Below, piece by piece: positions 44,761 through 55,530 of a DNA stretch of 64,000 nucleotides. Origin of the DNA: Karstenula rhodostoma CBS 690.94. Taxonomy: Eukaryota; Ascomycota; Dothideomycetes; Pleosporales; Didymosphaeriaceae. The stretch covers positions 106,357-170,356 of the forward strand of contig MU001514.1 in NCBI GenBank assembly GCA_010093485.1, in the 5' to 3' direction. The position numbers and the translations under genes were made by a program. The notes beneath the pieces were generated by a model that was not told the DNA's origin, searched no databases, and saw only the letters and a program-made list of their open reading frames with translations. How positions within the stretch are numbered: position 1 is the first letter of the stretch; each line of letters opens with the position of its first letter.

Positions 44761-45561
44761 TATGGAGAGAAAGAGTCGAGGAGCGCGCGCGTGAGTGGAA
44801 TGCAATATAAGCGAAGCAGTGTCGGCTCAGGAGAGCGCTCGCAAATGGAGGCTGGATCTCTGGGCCAGCGACGCTGTTGAGTGGAGAGAAATGGGGTGGC
44901 GGGCGGGAGGTTGGGAGCTGGGCGGGCGGGCCGACACTGGTAAAATAGTGCGCGACGTGACACGACCCGTATGGATGGATATGCAGGCGATGGCGTGCAA
45001 CGCAGGCCAGAAAGAATACAAATCAGCGAGTGCGCGGCCTCAATTGACGCTGTGCTGTCGGCGCGTGTTGTCCAGGACAGCTCATGCCACCACTCATGCC
45101 ACCAAGTGGGCCAGAGGAGAGGGCGCATGCGCGTCGTAGCTCCTCAGCCGCGCGGGACAGGCAGGCACGGGCCCGCTCCTCTTCCGAGTCCCCAGCCACC
45201 GTCTTTTGTTTACATCGCACTGCTCTCGAGACGATACTCTCAACAACCGCCGACAGCCTAACGTCCTGCATACTCAACCTGCACAGCCGAGTGGATCCTG
45301 CCGTTGCCGTGGCCGACAAATGCACCGCCCCTGTTCCGTCCATGTCGTGTGACTCTCCGTCTCAGCTGCCGGGGAGTTCCAGCATACACGCCGATGAGCC
45401 CATGAGTCCCAGCATATACCTCGATCAAGTCCAAGGGCGCATCACTTGCCAGGCACCAGTCGACGCTGCACCGTTGTGAATAGCGGGCTGTTCAGTGTTG
45501 AAGAAGAACCTAATTGCACGAAAAACTGGCCACCAACGCCCTTCCCTTGCTCACCACACCC
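44761..45561. other. Intergenic, no supported gene
   Basis: About 800 bp. A 131-codon plus-strand frame at 45084-45479 exists but is Arg/Ser/Pro-rich and GC-driven; I do not accept it as a gene. Confidence 0.5.
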
Positions 45562-46645
45562 TCACAGTTCGTTCTTGAACATTCTGTAGGCCTCTTCGCG
45601 CTCTCTGCTGTCCACCACGCTTTGGGTTGTATTTCGTATAATGTCCTGCACGAACGGTGTCTGCACTGCCCAGCCAGCGAGCTTCCCTACCACGGTCACT
45701 AGGAAGACCTGAAACGCCAGCTCCGCACCAGCCACGAACACCATCTGTTTGTACGCCGGTACAGCAACGAAGGCGATGAGCTCAGCCAAAGGAGTTATGT
45801 GGAAGAAAGAACCCGCACAGTTGTACGCGACGGCCTGCACGAGTGGTCATCAGTCTTGCTGTGAGTGGATCAATCAAGCAGCCACGGCTCACCTCTAGCA
45901 TGCCCTCCCAAGTCTTCCTCGGCGACTGCAGTCTCAGCGACTTGCACACAACATGCAGCACCGCATAATACCACACACGCCCAACCGTCAGGTTAAGTAT
46001 CCACTTGAACAAAGTATTGCACCAGTTGAGCGAGGCGCGACGCACGCGTCCCTGCGCTATCCACTTCTTCACCACTTCCTCTTCGCGGTCCTCGTCCATT
46101 TCTCCCTTCTCCTTGACAACGACGTCTCGTCGCCGCGACCGCGCTGGTAATGCGTGCTCCAGTCTCAGGAGCCAGCAGTACTGCAGCACGCCCATGATGA
46201 GCATTGCAACGACGTCCAGCGGCAGCTTCTTCGTGTAAAACGACTCCTGCTCTTTCGTCTCTTGCTGCGCCTTCGGAACTGAAACGGTCTTGTTCAGGAC
46301 CGTGCCGTTCTCCAGAGTGATTTTGAGCGGTAGCTCTACTGGCTCGTCGCTCCCTTTGCGTATGTCCTCGAGAGCCTCCCCAATCAAGCGGTTGGCCGTG
46401 TCTCGATCGATCGGCGCTCCATCCTTCTCGAAGCTAAAAGAATCCGTGGGCGTCGTAGCACTCTTGGATGTCGTGGCATTGCTAGCAATTGTGTCATTCC
46501 CGGCGATAGCTGTAAAGTTCTTCACCGCGGGGTTCTCCCACACGTCCCTGAATATGTTCTCGCTTGCATGGTGGGTGAGGATGTGAAAAGCCGTGTAGAG
46601 AGCTGTGGTCTGGAGGACCGTCGTCCACATTGTTGATGAAGGCAT
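45562..46645 (-). CDS. Fungal multi-pass membrane protein of unknown function
   Basis: Two exons, 45893-46645 and 45562-45834 (58-bp intron, phase 0), give 341 residues. One hydrophobic helix lies near the N-terminus (TVLQTTALYTAFHILTHHASENIF). An N-glycosylation-rich loop follows (several N-x-T). Then a helix DVVAMLIMGVLQYCWLL, a charged loop, a WILNLTVGRVWYYAVLHVVC segment and two more helices in exon 2. The C-terminus is charged and cytosolic-looking (SREREEAYRMFKNEL). It is likely an ER or vacuolar membrane protein. I do not recognise the family. Confidence 0.72.
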
Positions 46646-47079
46646 TTTGGGTCGCGCAAGCTACAGTTTCTGGAGCAAGCGACAGAGAGTAAGAGGAAAA
46701 CATTGCAATGCTGTAGCTTTAACGGTCGCGGTGGGCGTAGGATTCGCCGGTCGTGGCGATGCACTAAGGCGTGCCGCTTTCTTGCAGATCATACAAGGCT
46801 GCAGTGGGGCGCAGCGGTTGTATAGGTTTTTCTCGTTTCCGCCTGACATACGGCAAGCATCACTGGCATACACGGCAGTCAGACGACTCGAAATTCCCGC
46901 GGTGTTCCGGCGAAGCTGTGGAGGCCGGCTAGGAAGGTGCCGAGGTGAGGAAACATCGTAAGATATGAATATCTATGCCATCTACCAGTATGTATATACA
47001 CTACTGAAAGGATGAGACTATATACAAATCGTTGGGGTCCCTTCAGTTCTACATTCGGATACACAGCGCATGGCCGAAC
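46646..47079. other. Intergenic, no supported gene
   Basis: About 430 bp between two minus-strand genes; nothing convincing is seen. Confidence 0.5.
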
Positions 47080-48778
47080 TCACAAACATTGAGAGTAGCT
47101 ACGATGTGTGTTAGCGATTCCACATCTTACGCGTTCGCATGGAGTTGACTATGGACTCACAATTCGTTGGATACGACGCACTTATACGGGCTGACGCAGG
47201 TCTTGGGACCAGTCCATTCTTTCCCACCGCATTCTAGGACACGTTAGCGAAGGCGCCAGATGTAAGGAGCTATCACTCACGGCCATAGTGCGTCTGCGCG
47301 GGGACCGCAGCCGACGACGTCGTCGACACCTTTGTCGTGACCACCGTCTTCGAGCTCGACGTCACCGTGGACGCCTTCGACGTCGTAAGCGTCGTTCCCG
47401 CCTTGGACGTCGTGGTGCCTGCGCCGCCGCCGCTGGAGAACGTCGACCCGATGTCGCCCCAGCGGATGCCGCTGAAGACGACGTGCGTGGTCGGGTTGTT
47501 CTGGATGATGAGCGCGGGGTTGCCCTCGGTCAGGGAGCAGGGGCCGTTGTTGCCCGTGTCGAGCCAGTTCATGTAGCCGGTTACGTCGTTCCAGATAGCG
47601 AAGGTGAGGACCACTGTGGGCGTGTTAGCTGGGGGGAGGTTCCGGGGGCTTGAAAGACAGGGAGTGTTCTGGGGTTTGGTTGGTGATGCGGGATATACTT
47701 ACTTCCGCGAGCAAGAGCCTTTCCTGACGTTGCTAAGCCACCGAACGCGGCAGCGGTGTTATCCAAAGCGTTGCACATCTCTGAGGTAAGAGTGTCGCCG
47801 CCGGTGTTGGCACTAGCAACCACCACCCCGTTCTGGAGGTACTTCCTCGTGATGGAAACCAAAGTGCCTGTGGTGGTGCCGTCGTCGGTGTTGAACTGGG
47901 TAACGACAGTGAACGGCTTAGACGTATCAACAGTACCTCCGGGGCCGTAGTAGTTCTTGTAGCCTTGGGAGTAGGGGTTGAAGCCGCAGCCGTTTCGATC
48001 GCAGTCAGAGCTTGAGCAAGGGTGGGGTGTGAATGAGATGGCCTTTGAGTTGGCTTCTAAGACTGGTCGAATCAGTCAGCAGACGTCAAGATCAACACCG
48101 GGATGGAGGCAACTCACTGTCCATCTCGTTACAGCAGTAGCTGGCGCCACTGGTGTTAATGGTTCCATTCCTCCAGTTCTGCACAGGGCATTGCGCATCG
48201 CAGTATCCGCCGCCATAGTTGGCACCGCCCTTGTTGTACTCGCTGCGGCCTCCAGTCTTGTCCATCTCACCAAGATACAGCGCGCCGTTCTCACCGCAGG
48301 GAAGCTGTGAGAGATCGACAGTGAAAGTCAGCTCGTTTCCGTTCAGCTGAAGCATCTCGTAGTTGCCGTCAGAGCCCAGGAGGTACAGCCGCGGAGAAGC
48401 ATTCTGGTACGCCCCGTCGCTGTTCTTGGTGTACTGATACATGGTGAGAGTGTCTCCGGAGGTAGTGACGCCATTGTCGGTGTAGTTTGTGTCTCCCTGG
48501 ACGAAACAATTCTTCGCGCAGGTCGCTTGGTCGGGACAGAGCGTTGTGTTCACTGCTCCAGACGATGTTGTGCAGGAAAGCCAATCGGCGGTATGATACC
48601 AGTGGTAGTTCCAGTCGATGACGACGGACGTATCCTGCGCGACGCAGCCTCCCGCCTTGGTGCACTTGTAGGTTGTGAGCTTGGGATGAACCTCAGCGGT
48701 GTCGTCTGGGTTTTGCGCGAAAGCAAGTTGGCATCCGGCTAGAGCCACCGCAAGCACGTTGGTAAATCTCGGTGCCAT
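47080..48778 (-). CDS. GH7 endoglucanase (Cel7B/EG I type) with C-terminal CBM1
   Basis: Five exons, 48118-48778, 47703-48062, 47281-47613, 47161-47233 and 47080-47098, give 481 residues. The signal peptide is [22 protein letters not shown]. The GH7 catalytic motif E-M-D-I-L-E (nucleophile and acid/base) is formed exactly across intron 1. The correct acceptor is the first of two AGs 6 bp apart, giving [13 protein letters not shown]. The segment [27 protein letters not shown] with [16 protein letters not shown] marks the endoglucanase rather than the cellobiohydrolase branch. A Thr/Ser-rich linker leads to the cellulose-binding module [16 protein letters not shown]...FYSQCL. It is secreted and degrades plant cellulose; such genes are usually glucose-repressed and cellulose-induced. 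Confidence 0.95.
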
Positions 48779-49458
48779 TTTGAGGTCGATATGTATTGTC
48801 GTTCGCTTTGAAGTTATGACAAGTAGAATTGGCTCTCCCTGTGGATGTTTCCCGGGCCAACTCCTCCTATTTATCGATGCTGGAGATTCCACAACCCAAG
48901 TTCGCATCGTGAGATTGCTGGCCGTCGCGCCGACGGCAGCTCTTGCCTGGTCTACTGATCCGCATGGTTAATGAATCCGCGAATGGGGAACGCCATGCTG
49001 CTGTGTCAAGCGGTTGGAAAAAGAAGCGAATCCCTACGGTGGTAGATCTTCCGTGGGTAGACTCGCTAAGCAGCCCTGAAGTGTAGGCTACATTTATATT
49101 GCAATATCACCTGCACGTGGTCAGTTGTTCTAGCCAAGCTTAACGGCCCTGGTACCGACGCTATCCTGACTTTGCGCCGCGTAAGCTTGTTTTCACAAGT
49201 TCGGTTGTATTAAAGCTTCCTTAACAGTCATAAAGCTTAAGGGCACCGGCCCGCGTCCCGGAATACCGGGGCCTACGAACTACGGAACCCTGGTTTTGCA
49301 TCCTAATGCTGTACTCGCTGATCGAATTTCGAGTGCATGTTCGGGCTACATAAGTTCGGATTGCGCTGTTGCTGCCAGCGTGTAACAGTATGGAACCGTA
49401 TTACACTTTCTCAATTGGTACCTGTAACGAAGGGTCCCTACTCGCAGTGAGCTCGTGA
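48779..49458. other. GH7 promoter region
   Basis: About 680 bp upstream of the GH7 gene without a gene. It contains the TATA-like box and one GGCTAG at 49130-49135 (minus strand), which fits the XlnR/Xyr1 core GGCTAR. A single hexamer is weak evidence. Confidence 0.4.
48868..48874 (-). promoter_or_regulatory. TATA-like element of the GH7 gene
   Basis: ATAAATA on the minus strand lies about 90 bp upstream of the GH7 start codon, a usual distance for an inducible fungal promoter. Confidence 0.35.
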
Positions 49459-50061
49459 TCACAGCATCAAGTTCCGACGACCTACCATATACACCAGATT
49501 CCTATACACAATCTTCCACAGCCCATCGCGCTTCTCCCACGTATCTTGATACTGCCCATACGCATATAGCACGCTGTCTCCACCCACGATGTCTCCCGGC
49601 CCGACTGTTCCATTCTGCGGAAGGAAGTGCACAGCCCTGTAGTAAGTCACGCTGATGGCTTTCTTGCTGTCGCAAATGCGCACACTTTGCGGCCCGAGGA
49701 GGTGTTGGGTTCCGGGGAACGATGCTAGAGCTTGTTCAAGCGTAGCGGCGATTGTCGAGAGCCCCTTCAGAACTCCGAGAGGGGCGGAATAGTTTGCTAC
49801 AGCGTCTGTGGTGAATATACTAGACAAAGACGGGAAGGCGCGGCCGTCTATAATGTAAGGATAAAAGGTAAGCGTTTGGCGCATTGCTTCGGTATCGAGA
49901 AGCGTTGTAGCATCCAGGCTGGTGTGGGGTGGGAAGTAGTCTGGAAGTTGCTGGATTGGGATGGGCGACGGTGAGAATTGAGCGCATGGCTGAGAGGCTA
50001 TGGCACGAGGTACAGCAATGAGCAGCACCACGGAAAGGGCATGGATGGTCCTGAGATACAT
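49459..50061 (-). CDS. Secreted SnoaL-like / NTF2-fold protein
   Basis: Intronless, 200 residues. The start MYLRTIHALSVVLLIAVPRAIAS is a signal peptide; a longer in-frame start lies 14 codons upstream but would bury it. The body (TEAMRQTLTFYPYIIDGR, SIFTTDAVANYSAPLGVLKGL, then SVTYYRAVHF and YAYGQYQDTWEKRDGLWKIVYRNLVYMVG) has the order of a SnoaL-type cone fold, ending in the typical dGxWkI strand. Small secreted members are common in plant-associated fungi, with no general function. The neighbouring GH7 gene is also secreted, but a shared role is not shown. Confidence 0.78.
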   Translation of the reverse strand: MYLRTIHALSVVLLIAVPRAIASQPCAQFSPSPIPIQQLPDYFPPHTSLDATTLLDTEAMRQTLTFYPYIIDGRAFPSLSSIFTTDAVANYSAPLGVLKGLSTIAATLEQALASFPGTQHLLGPQSVRICDSKKAISVTYYRAVHFLPQNGTVGPGDIVGGDSVLYAYGQYQDTWEKRDGLWKIVYRNLVYMVGRRNLML

Positions 50062-52745
50062 TTTCGTGCTTGATGGTAAATGCGACGGAGAAACGCAGGG
50101 CAACGACGGCCCGCAGGTCGCGGTCTTATTCTCATTGCAACATGTATCCTAGAATGGAATGCTGCGCCAGAACCCTTCCATTGCTGCATGGAGGCCAGTT
50201 ACATGTGCAGCTGCTACTTAATTGCGTCGAAAGGTGGTGGTGCAAGGTGTACAAGAAATCGAGGTTGGGGTGGTGCGCCCGTTGCCCCTCCTTTAACCGC
50301 TGCCCAGGCACTCCCCGAATGATTGGTCCTCAACCTGACCATGGCATATGCAGCCTTGCTGTGATCATTCCGCATCCGAGAAACTTCAATCCTTCACCAA
50401 ATTCGTCGTATGGTCAGGAAACTGGAGCATTCTACTCTGGCGATGAATTCATGTTAAACATCGATTCTGTGGCTTCTTAGTCCAGTGCTTTATCGAGAAA
50501 TTGAATACGCTGTGTTACCCCAAGAGGAGCAATCCCCTGCATTTAGTTTAGTCCTTGTAGTTTACGCTGTGCTGGGTGCAAGGACTTCACTCTTCGACAC
50601 GCGGGAGATGTCCTTTTCGCAGATACAGTAAAGTAAAAGCCTTCTCCAGAATACAGCCATGGCTGCATATGGGCCTCCACAAGGTCGCAGTGTTTGTGTC
50701 GGCCTCGCTCCCAACATGCATCAGATCCACCAAATTCATCTTTCGTAGCGGGAAAAGCTCTGATCAATTCTAGGGCCATTTGCTTTCCAGGACATGCTCA
50801 TATGCGACTCCGCTGCGTTGATCAAGTCTTCATGGTGTAAACTTTTGATTTCCGAGTTGCTGAGTTGCTAACATGGCAGTCGCGGTTGGCAGGTGGAGGA
50901 GTAGCGACTGCCCCCTCCAGCGTTCGACAGCTGCAACTCGTGTGCGGCTCTCATGCAGGAAGGAAAGAGCAGAAATGTCATTGTTTGGATAAAACTGCTT
51001 CCGGGTCCCCTTTCCCCCTTTTCTTCTTCCTCGCCAACGACTGACAGACCCGAAGATCAATGTCACACGATCATGTCGAGCCGAAAGACTCCAGTCACAC
51101 GGTCGCTTGTCCTCCAATACTCCAGGAAATCGCTCCGTTGCCTCATTCGAAAGACATCTTGACGTCATCATCATCTAGCGATACTCTCCAAATAACGTGT
51201 TGATCCTTTCGCGACCATCACTGGACAGCAGCCTCGCAACTATACATCTCCGTGAAAGCACTTCGTCCACTTGTCCATCGTCTCTATCGTCGACTTCGTT
51301 ATGGTGGATAGTTTGCGTTGACACTTAACACTGAGTGATACATACCCAACGGTGTGATTAGCGTGGGTAAGTTTCTACCTACATTCTCTTTGCATAATAC
51401 ACTCGACTGACACAAACTTCAAGTCCGGTTCCTTCTTGCCCAGGCCTCACGAGTCGTATTATCGCCGCTGTACCGCATGTTCAGCTACTTCTCTCCGTCG
51501 CCTCAATCACCTTCACGCCTACGCTAAGCCATGACTCGACTTTATCGTACCTATAGTGATATCATAAATCACCTTGCATGGCAGCACGAAGGGAACCCAT
51601 AAGCATGGGAGCAGTATCCTCAAAGCTTATCTGATCCTCGCCTGTTACGATGGAAGCACCATCTCCCAATAATCCTCGATTTGGCTTCGGATGAATTTGT
51701 CTAACGATGTTACTTCGTTCACCCCAGCGTCTCGTCTCCTTATCGCTGATGCCTGAGGAAGTGCAACATAGAAAGTCCAAACGATGGCTGGAATCGGCAA
51801 GGCTACACTGTTTAAGCTCTGCCTCATCAAGCTTCCTCCGTTCCCGAAGGATACCTTGACCTGGCTGATCAAACACGTCTCAAAACTACGAATGAGCACA
51901 CATGTCCAGTGTTTCCAAACCACGCCTCCTGGTGCTAGATCCTGAATCCATGGCCGGTGTCTTGCAGCTATCTCGCACGCCAGACATACGCTTCTATCAG
52001 TTACCATCAGCCTCAAAGGAAACCTGTTGTTACAAGCCAAGATTTTTATCAACCCCGTAATATGCCGCTTCGCCGTCTTGCCTTGGATCGGCACGTTCTC
52101 ATCCAGAATCTTCAAGACAACGTCTTCACATAGATTTTCCACCAGAGGAGAATTGCAGCCGGGAGACTGGATGGATTCTCATTCTGATCTCGCGTCGGCC
52201 AGACTAATTTTTGGTTGTGGAGTATTCGGTACCTCCCTTTTCACTTCGCCTTGGCTTCCGCTGTCAAAACGGCGCTACATCTCGCCTCGGAGACGCAAAA
52301 TGTTTACCAATCTCAATCTGAACAGAAGTTGTTGTGAACGCTGCAGTGAATACTGGACTTTCGATATTTGACTATCCGCCATATGTGCACCGTGCTAGCG
52401 GGCCACTTAGTGGTACGCCGCCCTGCCCCCGCCCCAATGTCAAGGGGTGACCAAGAGACGACCAGGCGATTCCCACGGATACGCAGCTCAACACAAGTCC
52501 ACTTCTTATATGCTCGCTTCGTCTACCTCGCTAAAGCTGCTCATCGCCCGCACAGAAACTACTACCGCTCGTTCAGTATTGCGAAGCTGTCCCTCACCGC
52601 GTCGTCACTACCCTGGGATCTCACACCGGACTCGAGCCTCTGAGACAGCGCTGTGTTTGACCCGAAACTCTCAGATTGGGCTGCCGAACATCCGTACGCG
52701 TTACGATAAGCTGCGCCCAGCCTGTTACCTTGATTCTTTTCAACC
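50062..52745. other. Long intergenic region with one doubtful gene
   Basis: About 2.7 kb without a firm gene. The one candidate (51562-52142) is listed separately. Elsewhere only short frames appear. Confidence 0.5.
51562..52142 (-). CDS. Doubtful two-exon hypothetical gene or relic
   Basis: Exons 51855-52142 and 51562-51807 can be joined by a 47-bp GT-AG intron, giving about 178 residues with mixed, protein-like composition. Examples are ENLCEDVVLKILDENVPIQG and DKETRRWGERSNIVRQIHP. There is no ATG at the 5' end (the frame starts at a GTG) and no sequence family I recognise. A CCAG acceptor just upstream might join a lost or unseen exon. It could be a decayed gene. Confidence 0.25.
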
Positions 52746-53687
52746 ATGGGTCTCATGCAGTGTAACAATCCTACAAGGCTTCGCTACACAGTATACGTAC
52801 TCCTATCTGCATTAGCGGTGGTCACTTTCGAGACGTTACCAACATGGCTCGCTCTGCTGCTGACCGCGGCTGGAGGCGCTCTCTCATCCTACACACTGCC
52901 AACGAAACGACGGCTACCGCGCCTTTATTGTACCCTTCTTGCGCCGGCATCCGTAGCCATGAGGGGTGGTGCATACGCCATGCAACACTGCGTTGAATCC
53001 GACGGCTCAACACCCCAGGCCTACGCTCTCCATTTCGCTCTCGCGTTTTGCATCATCTCCGAGTGCGAATACGCCCGCCTTTATCTCGAGTTCCGCCCAC
53101 TTGCACTGGACGCTTATCTACCGGCTGATATACTCTACTCATTCATTGACAAAGATTTCGAAGAAAGCAGGGACGCGTTGGTGTTTTGGCCCAAGTGGCC
53201 AGAACAGCTAAGACTCGGTTCACCAGACGGGATCCTGTCAATGGACAGCTTGAGGCGCATCACGGTCAATTACCTGCTGAGTTTACTCTACTTCGGTATA
53301 TTGAGCTGCCTCAGCTACTTGGTCAAGCTTTTTGCGAATCCGGATCCGACAGGCTCGAATTTCCCCATCATGGGCGGCACAGATGTGCTTTTCACGCCGC
53401 ATGTGTTTGGATGGCACGTGGTGCAGTTCATTTTGAACCGACCAATCCGGCTGCTGAATCGGATGCTATTCTGCATGTGTGCGGGGTGGTTGGAGCAACT
53501 CTGGTTCATGGGCAGAACTGTTTGGGCCCGGAGACGCAGTGGGCAAGAGTACACGGTGACGGCGGAGGCGGACGACACGGCGGAGGGCCGACAGCCGCAT
53601 GCGGGAATATCGCCACCCCTTCGGACCGACCCGCCGGTACCTGGAACACGAAGTGCGGTTGTTGAGGCTCAGAGCGGGCAGGACTAG
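52746..53687 (+). CDS. Fungal membrane protein of unknown function
   Basis: Intronless, 313 residues from ATG 52746. Hydrophobic segments are at about residues 14-48 (two helices), near ALHFALAFCIIS, NYLLSLLYFGILSCLSYLVKLF and MLFCMCAGWLEQLWFMG. The arrangement (two N-terminal helices, then a conserved-looking WPEQLRLGSPDGILSMDSLRR block) resembles uncharacterised membrane enzymes of fungal metabolite clusters in layout only. The C-terminal 50 residues are disordered. I assign no function. No other biosynthetic gene lies next to it. Confidence 0.6.
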   Translation: MGLMQCNNPTRLRYTVYVLLSALAVVTFETLPTWLALLLTAAGGALSSYTLPTKRRLPRLYCTLLAPASVAMRGGAYAMQHCVESDGSTPQAYALHFALAFCIISECEYARLYLEFRPLALDAYLPADILYSFIDKDFEESRDALVFWPKWPEQLRLGSPDGILSMDSLRRITVNYLLSLLYFGILSCLSYLVKLFANPDPTGSNFPIMGGTDVLFTPHVFGWHVVQFILNRPIRLLNRMLFCMCAGWLEQLWFMGRTVWARRRSGQEYTVTAEADDTAEGRQPHAGISPPLRTDPPVPGTRSAVVEAQSGQD

Positions 53688-53894
53688 AGGCACTACCACC
53701 GCCGTCCCCTCCAACGGGGGATGATTAGCTCGATGATGGCGATTGGCAGGGTCGGTCGGTCCCCCGGGGAGGTATCACCACATATGGGGTGCGCTCGCCA
53801 CCGCCGTCTTTGGCTTTCGCTTCAGCAACACCGATTCCACACCGTTATGTTTCAATATTCTCCGCTGTCAGGCTATGCGTTTCACCTCTCGTCG

Positions 53895-54275
53895 ATGGCT
53901 GCGCTGGATCCGAAGAGACGACAACAGCAGCTGACGTACATCGCACAGCTTGGCGCCAACAGCGACTTCACCCTGGATGCTGATGCGCCCACCACCGCCG
54001 AGTTCACCCGCCTAGCAGTGGATTTTTTGGGATGGGTGAGTTGGTTTCTCATCATATGAGCGCGACGTACTTATGAAACACAGGTCAAGGGCGGCGAGCA
54101 GTGGTGCAGACACTGGAGGAAGTGCTTCCAGGAAGACTATCGATACCACTGCCGCAGCGGTAACTTCTCAGGTACCGATCGGCCTAGATCACCACCGGCG
54201 GCAGCACTGAAGCGCTCCAAGTTGTCAAGGCCGTCCCTATTGGAAAGGATATCCAGTGAGAGGATGCGAGTTTAG
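53895..54275 (+). CDS. Small fungal protein of unknown function
   Basis: Two exons, 53895-54035 and 54084-54275 (48-bp GTGAGT intron), give 110 residues. The start MAALDPKRRQQQLTYIAQLGA is followed by an acidic helix, a conserved-looking FTRLAVDFLGWVKGGEQWCRHWRKCF core and a basic tail. The frame is open upstream to ATG 53847 and 53721, so the start is a choice based on the downstream methionine. Not recognised. Confidence 0.5.
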
Positions 54276-54665
54276 AGGGGGGTTGGGCGTATCGGCGTCT
54301 GGTGGCGGTTTCGTTTGAAGCACTTTGCACCAACATGGGCAAGTGCAAGTGCAAGTGCAACTCTTCCGCGCGCCACGCTTATCCATAATCTAATAATGCC
54401 ATGAAATGTCACACCCACCGTTGGAACAAACACACATGGGGCAACTTCTGTGCTCAACTGCCTGGATGCTTTGAGGGAAACAGTGTTTGAAGGGACACCC
54501 AGCAGAGACTCCTCATGTGAGCATCTCATGTTCGAGCACCATGGTCCGCCTGAAGACCATCTAAACCCGTGAAAGAGCGCCTAACGCCGACCCTATGCAA
54601 TCCCTAAACCCGACCCATGACATCCAAAAACCCAGCTCCAGCCTCTCCGCCAACACAGCGACAAC
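54276..54665. other. Intergenic with a short AAGTGC repeat
   Basis: About 390 bp between convergent genes. Around 54340-54360 there are about four partial copies of AAGTGC. Nothing else is seen. Confidence 0.5.
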
Positions 54666-55530
54666 TCATGCCACGTGCCTCAAAAGCACATTGACGAAAG
54701 CGTTCTTCTTCGCCAGCGTGCGACTCATGCAGCGCCCGGGCTTCAGCGTGTACCGCTGGAACTCCCAGAAGTTCTTGAACTTCATGAGGGGCGTGCCGTT
54801 CTTGAGGTGATCGATCAGATTGACGAGGTTGACCATGACTTTGCGTGCGCCGAGGGCCTGGATACTGGTTAAAAAAAAAAAAAGACTGTTCCCTGAGAGG
54901 TCATAGAAACACTCACCTTCTTGCACTTGGTGATGGATGACAAGCCCTCGGCCTGGAGACCCACCAGGCCACAGAGCTCCTGCCACTTGGCGACGTCGTG
55001 GTAGTCTGTGCCGAAGTAGTGGGTGAACTCGGTCTCGATGGCTTCGTCGCGGCGGCGTGCTTTCTCCCGCTTTGACCAGCTGGGCAGGTCGCGTTAGCAT
55101 GGTGTTGTATGGGAAAGAAGTGGATGATGGACTTACTTCTCGTGGAGAGCGAGCTTGTTGAACTGGTTGAGAAAGCCGGCGTCTACCTGCGGCGTGAAGT
55201 CCCCGAATTGTGCAAAGTAGCCGCCTGCAGTTGAGGTTTCAGAGGCTGGTGTTGCTGTTCCTGTTGATGGTAAGTTTGTGTGTCATGGGAAGTATGCAGA
55301 TGGACTGCATTTCCTGTGACAACGTACCGGGTGTAGAGGCGGCTGAGCTTAGTTCCTGTACTACATGTTGCGGTAGCGCGAGTCCTCCTGAGGGAAGAAT
55401 CTCCCCTGTCCTGACTGTGGGCTCTTTGGTCGCCGGCACCGCTGCAGATGGTCAGCATTTAGAAATACTTCCAAAGGCATCTACACGTACTAGCTGAGCC
55501 AGACCGAGAGTGAGGCTTCGCCTTCGTCAT
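54666..55530 (-). CDS. Conserved fungal protein of unknown function
   Basis: Five exons, 55491-55530, 55328-55441, 55137-55260, 54917-55079 and 54666-54857, give 210 residues with consistent phases. After a disordered leader comes the family pattern I know from many uncharacterised fungal proteins. These are GYFAQFGDFTPQVDAGFLNQFNKLA, then WSKREKARRRDEAIETEFTHYFG, the WQELCGLVGL and SITKCKKALGARKVMVNLVNLIDH segments, and a short basic tail. Such proteins are often in large species-specific families. Intron 4 contains a run of about 14 T on the coding strand before its acceptor. No function is known to me. Confidence 0.8.

Noticed and set aside
45084..45479. 131-codon plus-strand frame upstream of the coiled-coil gene
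   Set aside because: Composition follows local GC-rich sequence, no domain or splice support, and it lies over the divergent promoter.
54870..54885. Run of about 14 A as a possible poly(A) tail of a retrocopy
   Set aside because: It lies within intron 4 of a multi-exon gene and is simply the T-run of its acceptor region; no retrocopied sequence adjoins it.
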